Positions 26,171 to 34,813 of a stretch of DNA of 64,000 nucleotides are shown here, piece by piece; within the stretch, counting starts at the first letter, position 1, and every line of letters starts with the position of its first letter. Source of the stretch: JADKAV01 sp041393775 (GTDB lineage: Bacteria; Actinomycetota; Actinomycetes; S36-B12; UBA10799); the NCBI GenBank assembly GCA_041393775.1, contig JAWKJM010000003.1, positions 620,001 to 684,000 of the forward strand. The letters run 5' to 3'. The position numbers and the translations under genes were made by a program. The notes under the pieces were generated by a model that was not told where the DNA came from, searched no databases, and was given only the letters and a program-made list of their open reading frames with translations.

Positions 26171-26210
26171 ACGTTTGCGTAAGTTCCTATACCGTAACTT
26201 ACGCAAACGT
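26171..26210. promoter_or_regulatory. 40-bp operator with perfect 15-bp arms (desaturase/TetR promoter)
   Basis: ACGTTTGCGTAAGTT (26171-26185) and AACTTACGCAAACGT (26196-26210) are exact reverse complements around a 10-base spacer containing TACGGT on the minus strand, a plausible -10. It lies just upstream of the desaturase ribosome-binding site. Two TetR dimers could bind such a long dyad. AACTTACGCAA recurs upstream of the acyl-CoA dehydrogenase at 36740-36750. Confidence 0.85.
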
Positions 26211-26307
26211 AGGTTGTCTAGCCACGCTGAGTCATCTTGGCGGAACTGACGACTGGGCCACCGGCGACGTGGTCTGGCCCGGGAAGTCGGCGTGACTGCT
26301 TCCTGGC

Positions 26308-27189
26308 TCAGATCGTCTTGTTTGTGCCCGGTGTTGGGGATCCCGTGCCCAGCGCGCGGCCGATCGGGCGGGCGGACAGGAGCAGGATGATCTGGGCTAT
26401 GACCGCGCCGACCAGGACGTAGGTGAGCGTGGGCGTGCCCGAGAAGTTCTGCGTGGCGATGACGAGCGCCGCAGACAGGTTGCGCTGCGCGGTGCCGAGC
26501 GTGACGACGCTGCGGATGCGTGGTTCGCGACCACCAGCGACGAACCCGATGGCCAGCGACCCCGTGACGAAGAGCACCAGGGCAAGCAGGCCCCCTGTGC
26601 CGACGAGGTCGATGATGTTGTTGATGTTGAGGCCGAGGGCGACCACGAGCAGCACGATGACCGCGAACGTGGAGATCTTGGCCATCGGCGGCTGGTACTC
26701 GGAGGCGACGTCGGGCCAGTTCGCCCGGACTGCCAGCGCGAGCGCCAGCGGGACCAGCATGAGTACGACGAGCGACTGCGCGATGGCCCACGCACTGATC
26801 GACACACCCTCGAGCAGCCACGGGAGTGCGATGGGCGCCAGCACGACTGTCAAGAGCATCAGGACGATCATCAAGCCCACGGCGAACGCGACGTCGCCGT
26901 TGGCGCCCTGCGCCAGTTTGGGCAGGAACGGCGCGCCTGCCGCTAGCGCCAGGATCAACAGCCCGGCGCGCAGCGACTCCTCCAGGGACAACAACTCGGC
27001 GAGTCCGATCGCGAGGAGCGGGACGACCACGAAGTTGGCGATGAGCGCCACCAGCACGAGCACCCACCGTCGCAAGGGCGCGACGATCATGCGCACCGTC
27101 AGACTCAGCCCCATCGCCACCATGGAGGTCACGACGAAGGTGACGCCGGAGATGTTGGCGACAACTTCGAAGAACTGTTCGATTGTCAT
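26308..27189 (-). CDS. Bile acid:sodium symporter family transporter
   Basis: 293 residues with about nine or ten transmembrane helices. The second-half motif region (VTLGTAQRNLSAALVIA, then FSGTPTLTYVLVGAV) is that of the BASS/SBF family, Na+-coupled importers of organic anions. The substrate is unknown; bacterial homologues carry bile acids, pantoate or other acids. AAGG upstream of the ATG serves as ribosome-binding site. Not obviously in an operon. Confidence 0.85.
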   Translation of the reverse strand: MTIEQFFEVVANISGVTFVVTSMVAMGLSLTVRMIVAPLRRWVLVLVALIANFVVVPLLAIGLAELLSLEESLRAGLLILALAAGAPFLPKLAQGANGDVAFAVGLMIVLMLLTVVLAPIALPWLLEGVSISAWAIAQSLVVLMLVPLALALAVRANWPDVASEYQPPMAKISTFAVIVLLVVALGLNINNIIDLVGTGGLLALVLFVTGSLAIGFVAGGREPRIRSVVTLGTAQRNLSAALVIATQNFSGTPTLTYVLVGAVIAQIILLLSARPIGRALGTGSPTPGTNKTI

Positions 27190-27224
27190 GTTTCACCTTG
27201 GGTGCTCGGCCTAGCGGCTGCAGG

Positions 27225-27430
27225 TCACGGGGTGACGATGTTGAACCAGAACTCGAAGGTGTCGAACAGCGACAACAGTTCCTCCACCGCGGCACTGCTG
27301 CCGGTCATCTCGGCCCGGCCGCTCGACACCGCTCGTCCACGGTGGTCTCCCCGAGGATGATCTCATTGAGTTCCGTTCGGGGCATTCTCAGCGTGGCGTC
27401 CGCGTCGGAGTCTTGCTGCTGTTGCGTCGT
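27225..27430 (-). pseudogene. Remnant of an alkyl-sulfatase C-terminus (SCP2-like), frameshifted
   Basis: On the minus strand one frame reads DSDADATLRMPRTELNEIILGETTVDE, seen here in two pieces (DADATLRMPRTEL, NEIILGETTVDE). Near 27335 the frame shifts by one base and continues as SSGRAEMTGSSAAVEE, LLSLFDTFEFWFNIVTP, stop at 27225. This is the layout of the SCP2-type C-terminal domain of BDS1-like alkyl sulfatases, which end in a similar FWFNIVTP-type tail. The metallo-beta-lactamase catalytic domain is absent; upstream lies repeat C2. The gene is therefore dead. Family assignment rests on recollection of the tail motif. Confidence 0.6.
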
Positions 27431-27593
27431 TTCGCTCGACCGTCATCATCTGCTCCCTCGCCGTTTGCGAGAGGCCTCGTCGCTCTCGGCCGGGGCCTCA
27501 GCGCACATGACGAGACTACTTGGCACGCACCTGAACGGCAACGGAGGCAGCCCGCCCGCGCTTGGCGCTGCGACACGCTGACGGCCGGGCCTC

Positions 27594-27709
27594 GTGTGAC
27601 GAAGGTGCGGAGTCCGAACCCGGGTTTGTGACGAAGGTGGGCGGTCCTGACGGCTTGGACCGCGCACCTTCGTAACAAGGCACGTTGGCGGGCCCGCACC
27701 TTCGTCACA
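27594..27709. repeat. Family C nested inverted repeat, copy C2
   Basis: Forward GTGACGAAGGTG at 27596 and 27628; inverted CACCTTCGTAAC at 27665-27676 and CACCTTCGTCAC at 27697-27708. Spacing is 32-37-32 bp, matching C1 and C3, although the intervening bases differ. It lies between the sulfatase remnant and the next SDR gene. Confidence 0.92.
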
Positions 27710-27751
27710 TTCGTGGCGATGGGAGTGGAACGAGGCGGCGCGAGTCGCCGC

Positions 27752-28714
27752 TCAGGCCAGCGTCTCGAATTCCACCGTCTCCGCGAGCCCAGTCCGCAGG
27801 TCGCGTGCGAACCACCCGAGTTCGCGGACCGCCTTGTCGGGCTTGCCCAGGTAGGACGCCCGCGAGACCCGCAGCGATTCCGAGCGGTACGTCGACGGTA
27901 CCCGGACCGCCTGCTCCACCCATCGCATGACCGCTGAACTGCCGCCCACCATCACGTCGGGAAGGACCAGCGGCGCCTTGCCGCCTGCGATCTCGGCGGT
28001 GAGCCGCAACACGTCGACCAGCGTGGTCTCCGGTCCGGCCAGCATGTACGACTCGGCGCAGCGCCCGTGCTCCATCGCGAGCAGGTGGCCCTGGGCGACG
28101 TCGTCCACGTGGGCCATGCACATCCGCAGACCTGCAGGTGCCATCACACGCTTGCCCCGGGCGGTCTGCCGGATCAGTTCTCCGACCTGGCTGGTGTCCC
28201 CCGGGCCGTAGATGCCGCCGGGCATCACGGTCACCACATCAAGGCCTTCTGCGGCATACCGCTGGGCGATCTTGTGGGCCTCGGCTTTGGTGTGGTCGTA
28301 CACCGAGAGGTGCTCACCGGTGAAGTGGTACGACTCGTCACGGGCGATGCCGCGGGTGTCGGAGTTGACGGCCAGCGTCGAGGTGTACACGACCCGCGGC
28401 ACCTCGGTCTCCTGCGCAGCGTCCAGGACGTTGCGGGTGCCCTGCACGTTCACCGCCCAGCCCTGCTCGGGCGAATCGCTGCCGACCTTGTACCAACCGG
28501 CCACGTGGAAGACGCCGTCGACCCCTTCGAACGCAGGCGTCAGCGAGGACCTCGTCGTCACGTCTCCTGGCAGGATCTCGGCGTCGATGGCTCGCAGGTC
28601 TGCCGCCTTGTCCGGGCTACGCACCACGGCCACCACGTCGTGACCGGCATCGCGCAACTGCCGGGCCAGGTGGCTTCCCACGAATCCGGTTCCACCTGTC
28701 AGTGCGTAGCGCAT
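27752..28714 (-). CDS. NAD-dependent epimerase/dehydratase (extended SDR)
   Basis: 320 residues. N-terminal Rossmann motif GGTGFVGSHLARQL (residues 7-20), a Thr/Ser site in VYTSTLAVNS and the catalytic pair in YDHTKAEAHK. It resembles dihydroflavonol-4-reductase/3-beta-HSD-like SDRs that reduce carbonyls with NADPH. The substrate is unknown and the neighbours give no hint. The ATG is without an evident leaderless hexamer. Confidence 0.85.
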   Translation of the reverse strand: MRYALTGGTGFVGSHLARQLRDAGHDVVAVVRSPDKAADLRAIDAEILPGDVTTRSSLTPAFEGVDGVFHVAGWYKVGSDSPEQGWAVNVQGTRNVLDAAQETEVPRVVYTSTLAVNSDTRGIARDESYHFTGEHLSVYDHTKAEAHKIAQRYAAEGLDVVTVMPGGIYGPGDTSQVGELIRQTARGKRVMAPAGLRMCMAHVDDVAQGHLLAMEHGRCAESYMLAGPETTLVDVLRLTAEIAGGKAPLVLPDVMVGGSSAVMRWVEQAVRVPSTYRSESLRVSRASYLGKPDKAVRELGWFARDLRTGLAETVEFETLA

Positions 28715-28764
28715 ATCGCCATGGTGTCACTGGCCGCGCGGCGGCGGTCAAGGGGCGGCACGGA

Positions 28765-29781
28765 TCAACCGGTGATCTTCAGGACCCGGCCGTCGATCGT
28801 GGTCAACAACATCTCGCCAGATGCCGCGAGCCCGAACGAGGTCACACCGTCGGCGGTTCCGATCTGCTTGCGTCGACCGTCCCGGTACGCCCAGATCCGG
28901 CCGCTGATGAAGTCGCCGAAGACGTACCAGCCCCGCAAGGACGGGATGCCGGTGCCGCGGTACACGTGGCCACCGATGATGCTCTCGCCTTGATCATGGG
29001 CGTACCGCAGCACTGGTTTGGTCATCCTGCGACCCGGGCAGGCGTCGGCGTTGTACTTGCTGCGTGCCTCCCAGCACGACCATCCGAAGTCCTTCAGCCT
29101 CCCGTTGACTCCCATGCGGTCGACCTCCTCGAAGGCGTTCTGCCCGACGTCGCCGATCCACAACTGTTCGGTCACCGGGTCGATGCTGAACCGCCAGGGA
29201 TTGCGCAGCCCGGACGCGATCACGGCCCGTCGCGGTGACTTGGGATTGGACTTGGGTATGCAGTACCGCTTCTTGCGGCAGGTGGGATCGACGCGCAGGA
29301 TCTTTCCGCGCAGGTCCCGGGGGTTCCCTGCGGATCGGTAGGGATCGCCGGCGCCGCCCCCGTCTCCGGTCGAGATGTAGAGCAGTCCTTTGTACAGGAC
29401 CAGTTGCCCACCGTTGTGGTTGTCGTATCGAGCGTGCGGAATCCGCAGGATCCGGTGCTCCGCACCGCCCTTGCGGAACCGCGAGACCTTGAGAGCGCCT
29501 TTCGGGTCGGTGTACGCCGCATAGAAGCCCTTGGTGTCGATCCGGGCCATGGAGAGAAGCCCACGTTCGCCGCTCTTGGAGACCTTGATCCGAAACCAGG
29601 TGCGCTGTTTGCCCGACGGGGTGACCTTGACGATACGGCCGCCCTTTTGCGTCACGAATAGGTTGCCGTTGGGTGCGGAGATGACACTGGTGGGCTGGCT
29701 GAGCCCCGAGACCACGGTCTTGAGCCCGACGGGATCGGGGCCCGCCGTGAGGGTCACCGCCAGGACCGCATCGAGCAGCAT
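28765..29781 (-). CDS. PQQ-dependent sugar (glucose/sorbosone-type) dehydrogenase
   Basis: 338 residues beginning with a short hydrophobic signal segment, followed by a six-bladed beta-propeller of the GSDH/Yli I family. Typical segments are GERGLLSMA, DNHNGGQL, STGDGGGAGDPYRSAGN, GLRNPWRFSIDP and WIGDVGQNAFEEV. It probably oxidises aldoses outside the membrane using PQQ, but PQQ binding is not proven for all family members. TACTCT lies six bases before the ATG (leaderless). Confidence 0.85.
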   Translation of the reverse strand: MLLDAVLAVTLTAGPDPVGLKTVVSGLSQPTSVISAPNGNLFVTQKGGRIVKVTPSGKQRTWFRIKVSKSGERGLLSMARIDTKGFYAAYTDPKGALKVSRFRKGGAEHRILRIPHARYDNHNGGQLVLYKGLLYISTGDGGGAGDPYRSAGNPRDLRGKILRVDPTCRKKRYCIPKSNPKSPRRAVIASGLRNPWRFSIDPVTEQLWIGDVGQNAFEEVDRMGVNGRLKDFGWSCWEARSKYNADACPGRRMTKPVLRYAHDQGESIIGGHVYRGTGIPSLRGWYVFGDFISGRIWAYRDGRRKQIGTADGVTSFGLAASGEMLLTTIDGRVLKITG

Positions 29782-29833
29782 GCGTTCAGAGTAAGCCGGA
29801 CGTCCCCGAACCGGGTCGGGCGGCCACCTTCGG

Positions 29834-31264
29834 CTACCGCGGCGCGCCCGACTTGATGATCACGAGGCGTTCCTCGGTCATCTCGTGGATTGCCCAGCCC
29901 GGGCCCTCGCGGGTGTTGCCCGAGTCGCGCAGGCCGCCGTAAGGCATGTGGTCGGCGCGCCACGTGGGAACCTCGTTGATGAGCACCCCGCCGAAGTCGA
30001 GGGTCCTCGCAGCCAGGAGGGCGGCATTGATGTCGCTGGTGAAGATGGCCGCCTGCAGGCCGTACCGGGTGTCGTTGGCCTCAGCGAGTGCGGCCCCGAG
30101 GTCCTCGAATCCGCGCACCACGACGACAGGTCCGAAGACCTCGTTGGCGCAGACATCGGCGGCCGGGTCGGCGTCGACGAGGACCGTGGGCCGGACGTGG
30201 CCCTCCGCGGTGGTGTCCCCGCCGGTCGCGACCTTCGCCCCGCCGGACACCGCCGCTTCGATCCACTGGCTGACCCGTTCGGTGTTGGACCGGTCGATCA
30301 GGGCGGACACCTCCGTGGCCTCGTCGAGGGGATCGCCCACCGTCAGCGTCTCGACCAGCGCGACGAGTTCGGCCACGAACGCATCTTTGACCGACTGCTC
30401 CACCAGAATCCGCTGGGTCGAGATGCAGGACTGCCCGGCGTGCGCGAAGCCCGCGAGTCGCACTGCGGCGGCCGCCGCCCGCCAGTCGCCGTCGGCGCGG
30501 ACGATCAGCGGGGAGTTGTTGCCCAGTTCGAGCCCGACTCGTTTGCGGGGGGCCTCGGCGCGGATCCCCCAGCCGACCTCGGGCGACCCGGTGAACGAGA
30601 TCACCTCGACGTCGTCGTTGCGCACGAGGGCGTCGCCGATGACCGATCCGGGACCGGGGACCACGCTCAAGTACTGCACCGGAAGGCCGGCGTCGTAGAG
30701 CACCTTCGCGAGGTTCAAGGCGGACAACGGCGTCTGGCTCGCGGGCTTGTTGACGACCGCACAGCCCGCCGCGATGGCCGGGCCGATCTTGTGCGCCACC
30801 AGGTTCAGCGGGAAGTTGAACGGCGTGATGGCCCCGACCACTCCGATCGGGACCCGCAGGACGAAACCGAGGTGATCCACCCCGGCGGCGGCAGCATCCA
30901 TCGGTACCAACTCGCCGGCGAAGGTTCTGGCCTCTGCGGCGCAGAACTGCAGCGTGGACACAGCACGTTGCACCTCCGCCCGGGCCTGCTTGATGGGCTT
31001 CGCGGCCTCCCGGGCGAGGTCGGTGGCGATGGGCTCGAGCCGCTCCGCCAGAAGCACGGCCGCGCGGTCCAGTATCGCCGCACGCTCGTGGGTGGCCAGG
31101 GGGGTGTCGCGCATGGCCGCCTTCGCGCAGGCAACGGCGGAATCGACGTCGGCGGCGGTGAAGGCCGGCACCTCGGCGATCAGGGCGTCGTCGAACGGTG
31201 AACGGACTTCGCGGGAGGACTCGCCGGTCGTCCACGCGCCGGCAACGGGGTACTCGAGGGTCAT
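29834..31264 (-). CDS. Aldehyde dehydrogenase (NAD(P)+)
   Basis: 476 residues of the ALDH superfamily. The catalytic Cys is in GQSCISTQRI, the general-base Glu in LELGNNSP and the cofactor contacts in ITPFNFPLN and FTGSPEVGW. It converts an aldehyde to the acid or acyl derivative; sequence resembles lactaldehyde/succinate-semialdehyde/glyceraldehyde-3-P (non-phosphorylating) enzymes, so the substrate is open. TAGGCT lies seven bases before the ATG (leaderless). The 305-base gap upstream holds only repeat B2. Confidence 0.9.
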   Translation of the reverse strand: MTLEYPVAGAWTTGESSREVRSPFDDALIAEVPAFTAADVDSAVACAKAAMRDTPLATHERAAILDRAAVLLAERLEPIATDLAREAAKPIKQARAEVQRAVSTLQFCAAEARTFAGELVPMDAAAAGVDHLGFVLRVPIGVVGAITPFNFPLNLVAHKIGPAIAAGCAVVNKPASQTPLSALNLAKVLYDAGLPVQYLSVVPGPGSVIGDALVRNDDVEVISFTGSPEVGWGIRAEAPRKRVGLELGNNSPLIVRADGDWRAAAAAVRLAGFAHAGQSCISTQRILVEQSVKDAFVAELVALVETLTVGDPLDEATEVSALIDRSNTERVSQWIEAAVSGGAKVATGGDTTAEGHVRPTVLVDADPAADVCANEVFGPVVVVRGFEDLGAALAEANDTRYGLQAAIFTSDINAALLAARTLDFGGVLINEVPTWRADHMPYGGLRDSGNTREGPGWAIHEMTEERLVIIKSGAPR

Positions 31265-31398
31265 GCCCGCAAGCCTAGATCGGCTGCTGGCTTCGTGTCA
31301 GCGAACACCTGAGTAGCCCGCTGCTGGAGGCTCCGTCACGTCAACTCCTTCGGAGTTCGGCGGGGAGTTACGGCGTCGAAAGGAGGCCTTGAAGCGAC

Positions 31399-31472
31399 GA
31401 GGTTAGAGAACGTTCACGAGGTTAGAGAACGCACGCGTGGCTTCTCTAACCTCGTGAACGTTCTCTAACCTC
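31399..31472. repeat. Family B nested inverted repeat, copy B2
   Basis: GAGGTTAGAGAAC at 31399 and 31418, inverted TTCTCTAACCTC at 31442 and 31461, pitch 19-24-19 bp, centred on ACGCGT. This is the cleanest copy; arms pair almost perfectly. It lies in the gap between the flippase-like and aldehyde dehydrogenase genes. Nothing else is seen in this gap. Confidence 0.92.
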
Positions 31473-31569
31473 GCGCTTGTTCACGGGCGCACGAGGAAGC
31501 CCCAGTCCAACCACTTACCAAACGGGCACCGGGCGGCCCGCAACCGCTCCAAAGAGCGTGCAGGGGCAG

Positions 31570-32640
31570 TCAGGCAGCGGCGGCAGGCGCCTTGTGCGCA
31601 CCACGGCGCCACCACAAGAACGTGCCGATGCCCAGGAACACCTGCGGCACCCAGGAGCATGCGCGCCAAACCAATGTGGCGGCGAGCGCATCGTTCTGAT
31701 CCATCCCGAAGGCCACCAGCAGGGCGGTGAGCGCGGCATCCACGGTTCCCAGCCCGCCAGGGGTCAGCGGGATCATGGTGCCCAGCCGGGAGATGGCGAA
31801 GGCGGCGAACGCTTCGGCGGCGGTCAGACCTGCCGAGCGGCCGTCGGAAACGGCCCGGATCGCTACGAACAGGATCAGGAACTGACCGAAGATCATGCCG
31901 AGGTTCGCCAGCGTGATCGAGGCCCAGTGCTTGGATACGACGCCCACGATCTGGGCCCGGAAGTCCAGGACCTCCTGCACGACGTCGACGTCCTTGTGCA
32001 TCCGGTGCAGGATCGGGTTCGCCAGCTTCTGACCGAAGCCGCCGATCTTGCGCGCCAACTTCTCGGACCGCAGGATCAAGGCGAAGACGAGTAGCGCACC
32101 CACGATCGCTGCCGCGCCCAGGACGGCGGCCGGCACGTACTGCTGCTCGCCCTCACCTGTGGCGTACAGCAGGGCCACCCCGAGGAAGGGCAGGCCCAGC
32201 GTCATGAAGACGCTCCAGACGCTGGTGATGGCGATGCCGGTGGTCGCAGCCGCCGCTGTGACCTTGTAGCCGGCAAGCATGGCGTATTGCACACCGAGCC
32301 CGACGGCACCGCCGGCCGGTACCGCGTTGGAGATGGTGAACGACGTCTGCCTCACGACGAACGCGGGTCGGTACTTCAAGCCGGGTATGGCCGCCATCAG
32401 CGGGAAGACGTACACCCACAGGTTGACGATGATGGCCGTGATCAGGGCTGCTTTGTCGATGTTGCTCATCGACTGCACGGAATCCCACGCCTCGGAGTAG
32501 TTGCCCAGTTTGGGCAGGATGCCGGCGAACACGATCACCAGCGTGACGACGGTGATCGCTCCCGCGATGAGACTCTTGCGCTTGTCGAGCTTGGGGATGT
32601 CGCCGGGCGGCGGCGTCGGGGCGGCGGCTTCGTCAGTCAC
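31570..32640 (-). CDS. Lysylphosphatidylglycerol synthase TM-domain/UPF0104 family membrane protein
   Basis: 356 residues with about eight to nine transmembrane helices and no catalytic C-terminal domain, like the flippase half of MprF. The conserved segment SRLGTMIPLTPGGLGTVDAALTALL is visible in parts (IPLTPGGLGTVDAAL). Such proteins are thought to flip lipids or polyprenyl-linked sugars across the membrane. It is followed four bases later, on the upstream side, by the glucokinase gene, so the two are probably one transcript. Confidence 0.85.
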   Translation of the reverse strand: MTDEAAAPTPPPGDIPKLDKRKSLIAGAITVVTLVIVFAGILPKLGNYSEAWDSVQSMSNIDKAALITAIIVNLWVYVFPLMAAIPGLKYRPAFVVRQTSFTISNAVPAGGAVGLGVQYAMLAGYKVTAAAATTGIAITSVWSVFMTLGLPFLGVALLYATGEGEQQYVPAAVLGAAAIVGALLVFALILRSEKLARKIGGFGQKLANPILHRMHKDVDVVQEVLDFRAQIVGVVSKHWASITLANLGMIFGQFLILFVAIRAVSDGRSAGLTAAEAFAAFAISRLGTMIPLTPGGLGTVDAALTALLVAFGMDQNDALAATLVWRACSWVPQVFLGIGTFLWWRRGAHKAPAAAA

Positions 32641-32644
32641 CAGA

Positions 32645-33385
32645 TCACCGTGCCATATCCAGATCCCAGACCCGGACCCCCCCGAGGATGCCGGCCAGGT
32701 TCGGCACGACCGTGACGTCGTCGCCGAGATCAGCGGTCAGTTTCTTGGCGTTGCCGCCGCCGACGTACAGGTGGTCCCAGCCGAACACCGGACGAAGGCC
32801 GTCCACGGTAGCGACGATGCGGCGTGACCAGCGCTGCGGACCGAGCTTCTTCAGTTGCTTCTTGCCCATCCACCGGTCGTACGTGGAGCCCTTGCGCACC
32901 GGCGCGTGTGACATCTCCAGATGCGGGGCCAGGCGGCCGTCGTCGTACACCGCACAGCCGAGGCCGGTTCCCAGGGTGAACACGACCTCCAGGCCGACTC
33001 GTGAGATCACCGCAGCGCCCTGCACCTCGGCGTCGTTGAGAACCCGCACTGGCTTGCCGAACGCCTCCTGAAGGTGTCCGGTGGCGTCCCAGTGCCGCCA
33101 CTGCGCGTCGAAGTCCGGGTCCTTCTGGGTGTACGGGCCGCTCAGGTTCGGGTAGTGGGGTGTCACGATCACGACACCGTGCCGGATCATCCCTGGCATC
33201 CCCACCGTGACCCGGTCGAAGTCGGGTAGTTGCTCCGCGATCCTAAGCAGGATCTTCACGAAACGGCGGGGCGGCAGCGGGTAGGGCGTCTTGAGGCGGA
33301 TGCGCTGTGCCAACAATCCCCCCTGTGCGTCGAGGACCGAGCCCTTGATCCCGGAGCCACCGCAGTCGATCGCGAGAGTGCGCAT
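32645..33385 (-). CDS. ppgK: Polyphosphate glucokinase-like ROK kinase
   Basis: 246 residues. N-terminal phosphate-binding motif AIDCGGSGIKGSVLD, GMPGMI, then VLNDAEVQG with the catalytic Asp and TLGTGLGCAVYDDG, all in the order found in actinobacterial polyphosphate/ATP-glucomannokinases. It phosphorylates glucose using polyphosphate, and usually ATP too, in the cytosol. The length is that of PpgK; a general ROK glucokinase would be about 60 residues longer. Confidence 0.85.
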   Translation of the reverse strand: MRTLAIDCGGSGIKGSVLDAQGGLLAQRIRLKTPYPLPPRRFVKILLRIAEQLPDFDRVTVGMPGMIRHGVVIVTPHYPNLSGPYTQKDPDFDAQWRHWDATGHLQEAFGKPVRVLNDAEVQGAAVISRVGLEVVFTLGTGLGCAVYDDGRLAPHLEMSHAPVRKGSTYDRWMGKKQLKKLGPQRWSRRIVATVDGLRPVFGWDHLYVGGGNAKKLTADLGDDVTVVPNLAGILGGVRVWDLDMAR

Positions 33386-33439
33386 GCGGTCAACCCTGCC
33401 GCAGACCGGCGATCGGCGCCTGCCCGACGACCCGGCGAC

Positions 33440-34138
33440 TCATTCGGCCGGGTCCGCAGGATGTGCCGCCGCCCTGGGCAGGCGCCAGGCGCTGACGATC
33501 TTGGCCAGCGCCGTGACGAGGAACAACTGCCCGACGATTGCCTCGAGGACGGCGGTGGTCTGTCCCGGGTTGCCCGCAGGGACGAGATTCCCGTAGCCGG
33601 TGGTGGTCAGGGTGATGAAGCTGAAGAAGAGGAAATCGGCGTTGTCCCCGGGCCCGCCGGATTCGAAGAAGGGGTCGCTCTGGAACAGTCCGATGGCGCG
33701 GAACGTGAACGCGAACATCATGCCGAGCATGAGGTAGATGGCGATCGCCCCCAGAATGGTCCGGGCGTCCACGACACTGCGCCGGATCAGATGTCGCAGG
33801 ATGACCAGCGGTGCGATGAGGTAGGCGAGCACGCTGAACAGCGAGATCGCCCTGAGGGCTCCGGCGTCCAAGTGCAGCGCGTGACCGAAGATCGCGGCTG
33901 CAACGGCGGCGAGTCCGGCCAGCAGGCAGGCGATCCCGGCGATCCGCTGGGCCCGGTGGGATTCCGAGGCCGAGAATGCCAGCCAGAGCGTGAGCAACTG
34001 CACGAGCATGACGGTGGTGATGCCGGCCGGACTGTCGGCCACCACCGAGGCGACGTACGAGACGGCCAGCAGGATGAGCACCAAGCCGTACTTGTTGGCG
34101 GCATCTCGATCGGCCAGGGCGGCCATTCGGGCGGCCAT
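33440..34138 (-). CDS. Two-TM-pore potassium/ion channel family protein
   Basis: 232 residues with several N-terminal transmembrane helices (about four between residues 15 and 120) and a C-terminal pore: helix, selectivity filter TTGYGN, helix. The filter has Asn where the usual sequence has Asp (GYGD). No cytoplasmic regulatory domain. Likely a K+ channel of the KcsA-like class with a voltage-sensor-like front end. It diverges from the small secreted protein gene. Confidence 0.83.
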   Translation of the reverse strand: MAARMAALADRDAANKYGLVLILLAVSYVASVVADSPAGITTVMLVQLLTLWLAFSASESHRAQRIAGIACLLAGLAAVAAAIFGHALHLDAGALRAISLFSVLAYLIAPLVILRHLIRRSVVDARTILGAIAIYLMLGMMFAFTFRAIGLFQSDPFFESGGPGDNADFLFFSFITLTTTGYGNLVPAGNPGQTTAVLEAIVGQLFLVTALAKIVSAWRLPRAAAHPADPAE

Positions 34139-34351
34139 CTAACGCCCAGTCGGGTCGTGCGGGCCCGGACCACCCTGTGTGTCGGCCTCGTTGCCCATAT
34201 GCCAACGGTGTCGCAGCTGGCAGGCAGCGGCAAGTATCCAGCGGTGCGTGTCGAACCGTTCCTCGCACCGGGGCCGGAGATGAGGAGGTTTCGTACATAC
34301 CGCCCGAAGGCGTAGGGTCAGGAGGGAGGTCCGCTAGACAAGGAGTGACTC

Positions 34352-34645
34352 ATGCACAAGACAGCGATAGCAGTTTCCGTGAGTGTCTGCCTGGCCGGCG
34401 CACCCTTGCTTGTTGCCCCGGCACAGGCGGCGCCCATACCGCGCAAGGCCATGCAGCAGGCCATCCAGAGCCAGTTGCGCGATCAGTTCAACCAGAAGGC
34501 GAAGATCAGGTGCCCGAAGAAGCAGTGGCGTAAGGGCAAGGTCTTCTACTGCAAGGCCAAGGCCAAGGGCGGCGCGAAGTACCGGGTGAGGGTCACTTTG
34601 GGCGACCAGAAGTCCTTCGCGTTCAAGTGGCGGCAGGTGCTCTGA
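34352..34645 (+). CDS. Small secreted DUF4333-like protein
   Basis: 97 residues: signal peptide (residues 1-26, cleavage after AQA), then a basic domain with two Cys (KIRCPKKQW and KVFYCKAKA) spaced as in DUF4333 proteins and ending in a Trp-containing strand (FKWRQVL). Unlike typical acidic DUF4333 domains this one is strongly basic. A clear ribosome-binding site AAGGAG precedes the ATG, and TAGGGT about 40 bases upstream may be the -10 of a leadered transcript. Function unknown. Confidence 0.75.
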   Translation: MHKTAIAVSVSVCLAGAPLLVAPAQAAPIPRKAMQQAIQSQLRDQFNQKAKIRCPKKQWRKGKVFYCKAKAKGGAKYRVRVTLGDQKSFAFKWRQVL

Positions 34646-34764
34646 ATCCCTGGAGCCTCATCGACACCGGTTTGTTGCGCTGACACGCTGGCGTGTCCGG
34701 GGTGACTTCACCACGCCGGGCTGATGCCGGCGACCGTCTGCGCACTCAGCGCCACGAGACCACA

Positions 34765-34804
34765 AGTCAGCCCTCCGGCCACGTCGGCGACTGGGGGGCT
34801 GACT
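34765..34804. terminator. Inverted repeat between convergent genes, possible terminator
   Basis: AGTCAGCCC (34765-34773) pairs exactly with GGGCTGACT (34796-34804), separated by 22 bases. It lies between the ends of the DUF4333-like gene and the acyl-CoA dehydrogenase gene. No U-tract is present. Confidence 0.45.
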
Positions 34805-34813
34805 CGTTGAGGT

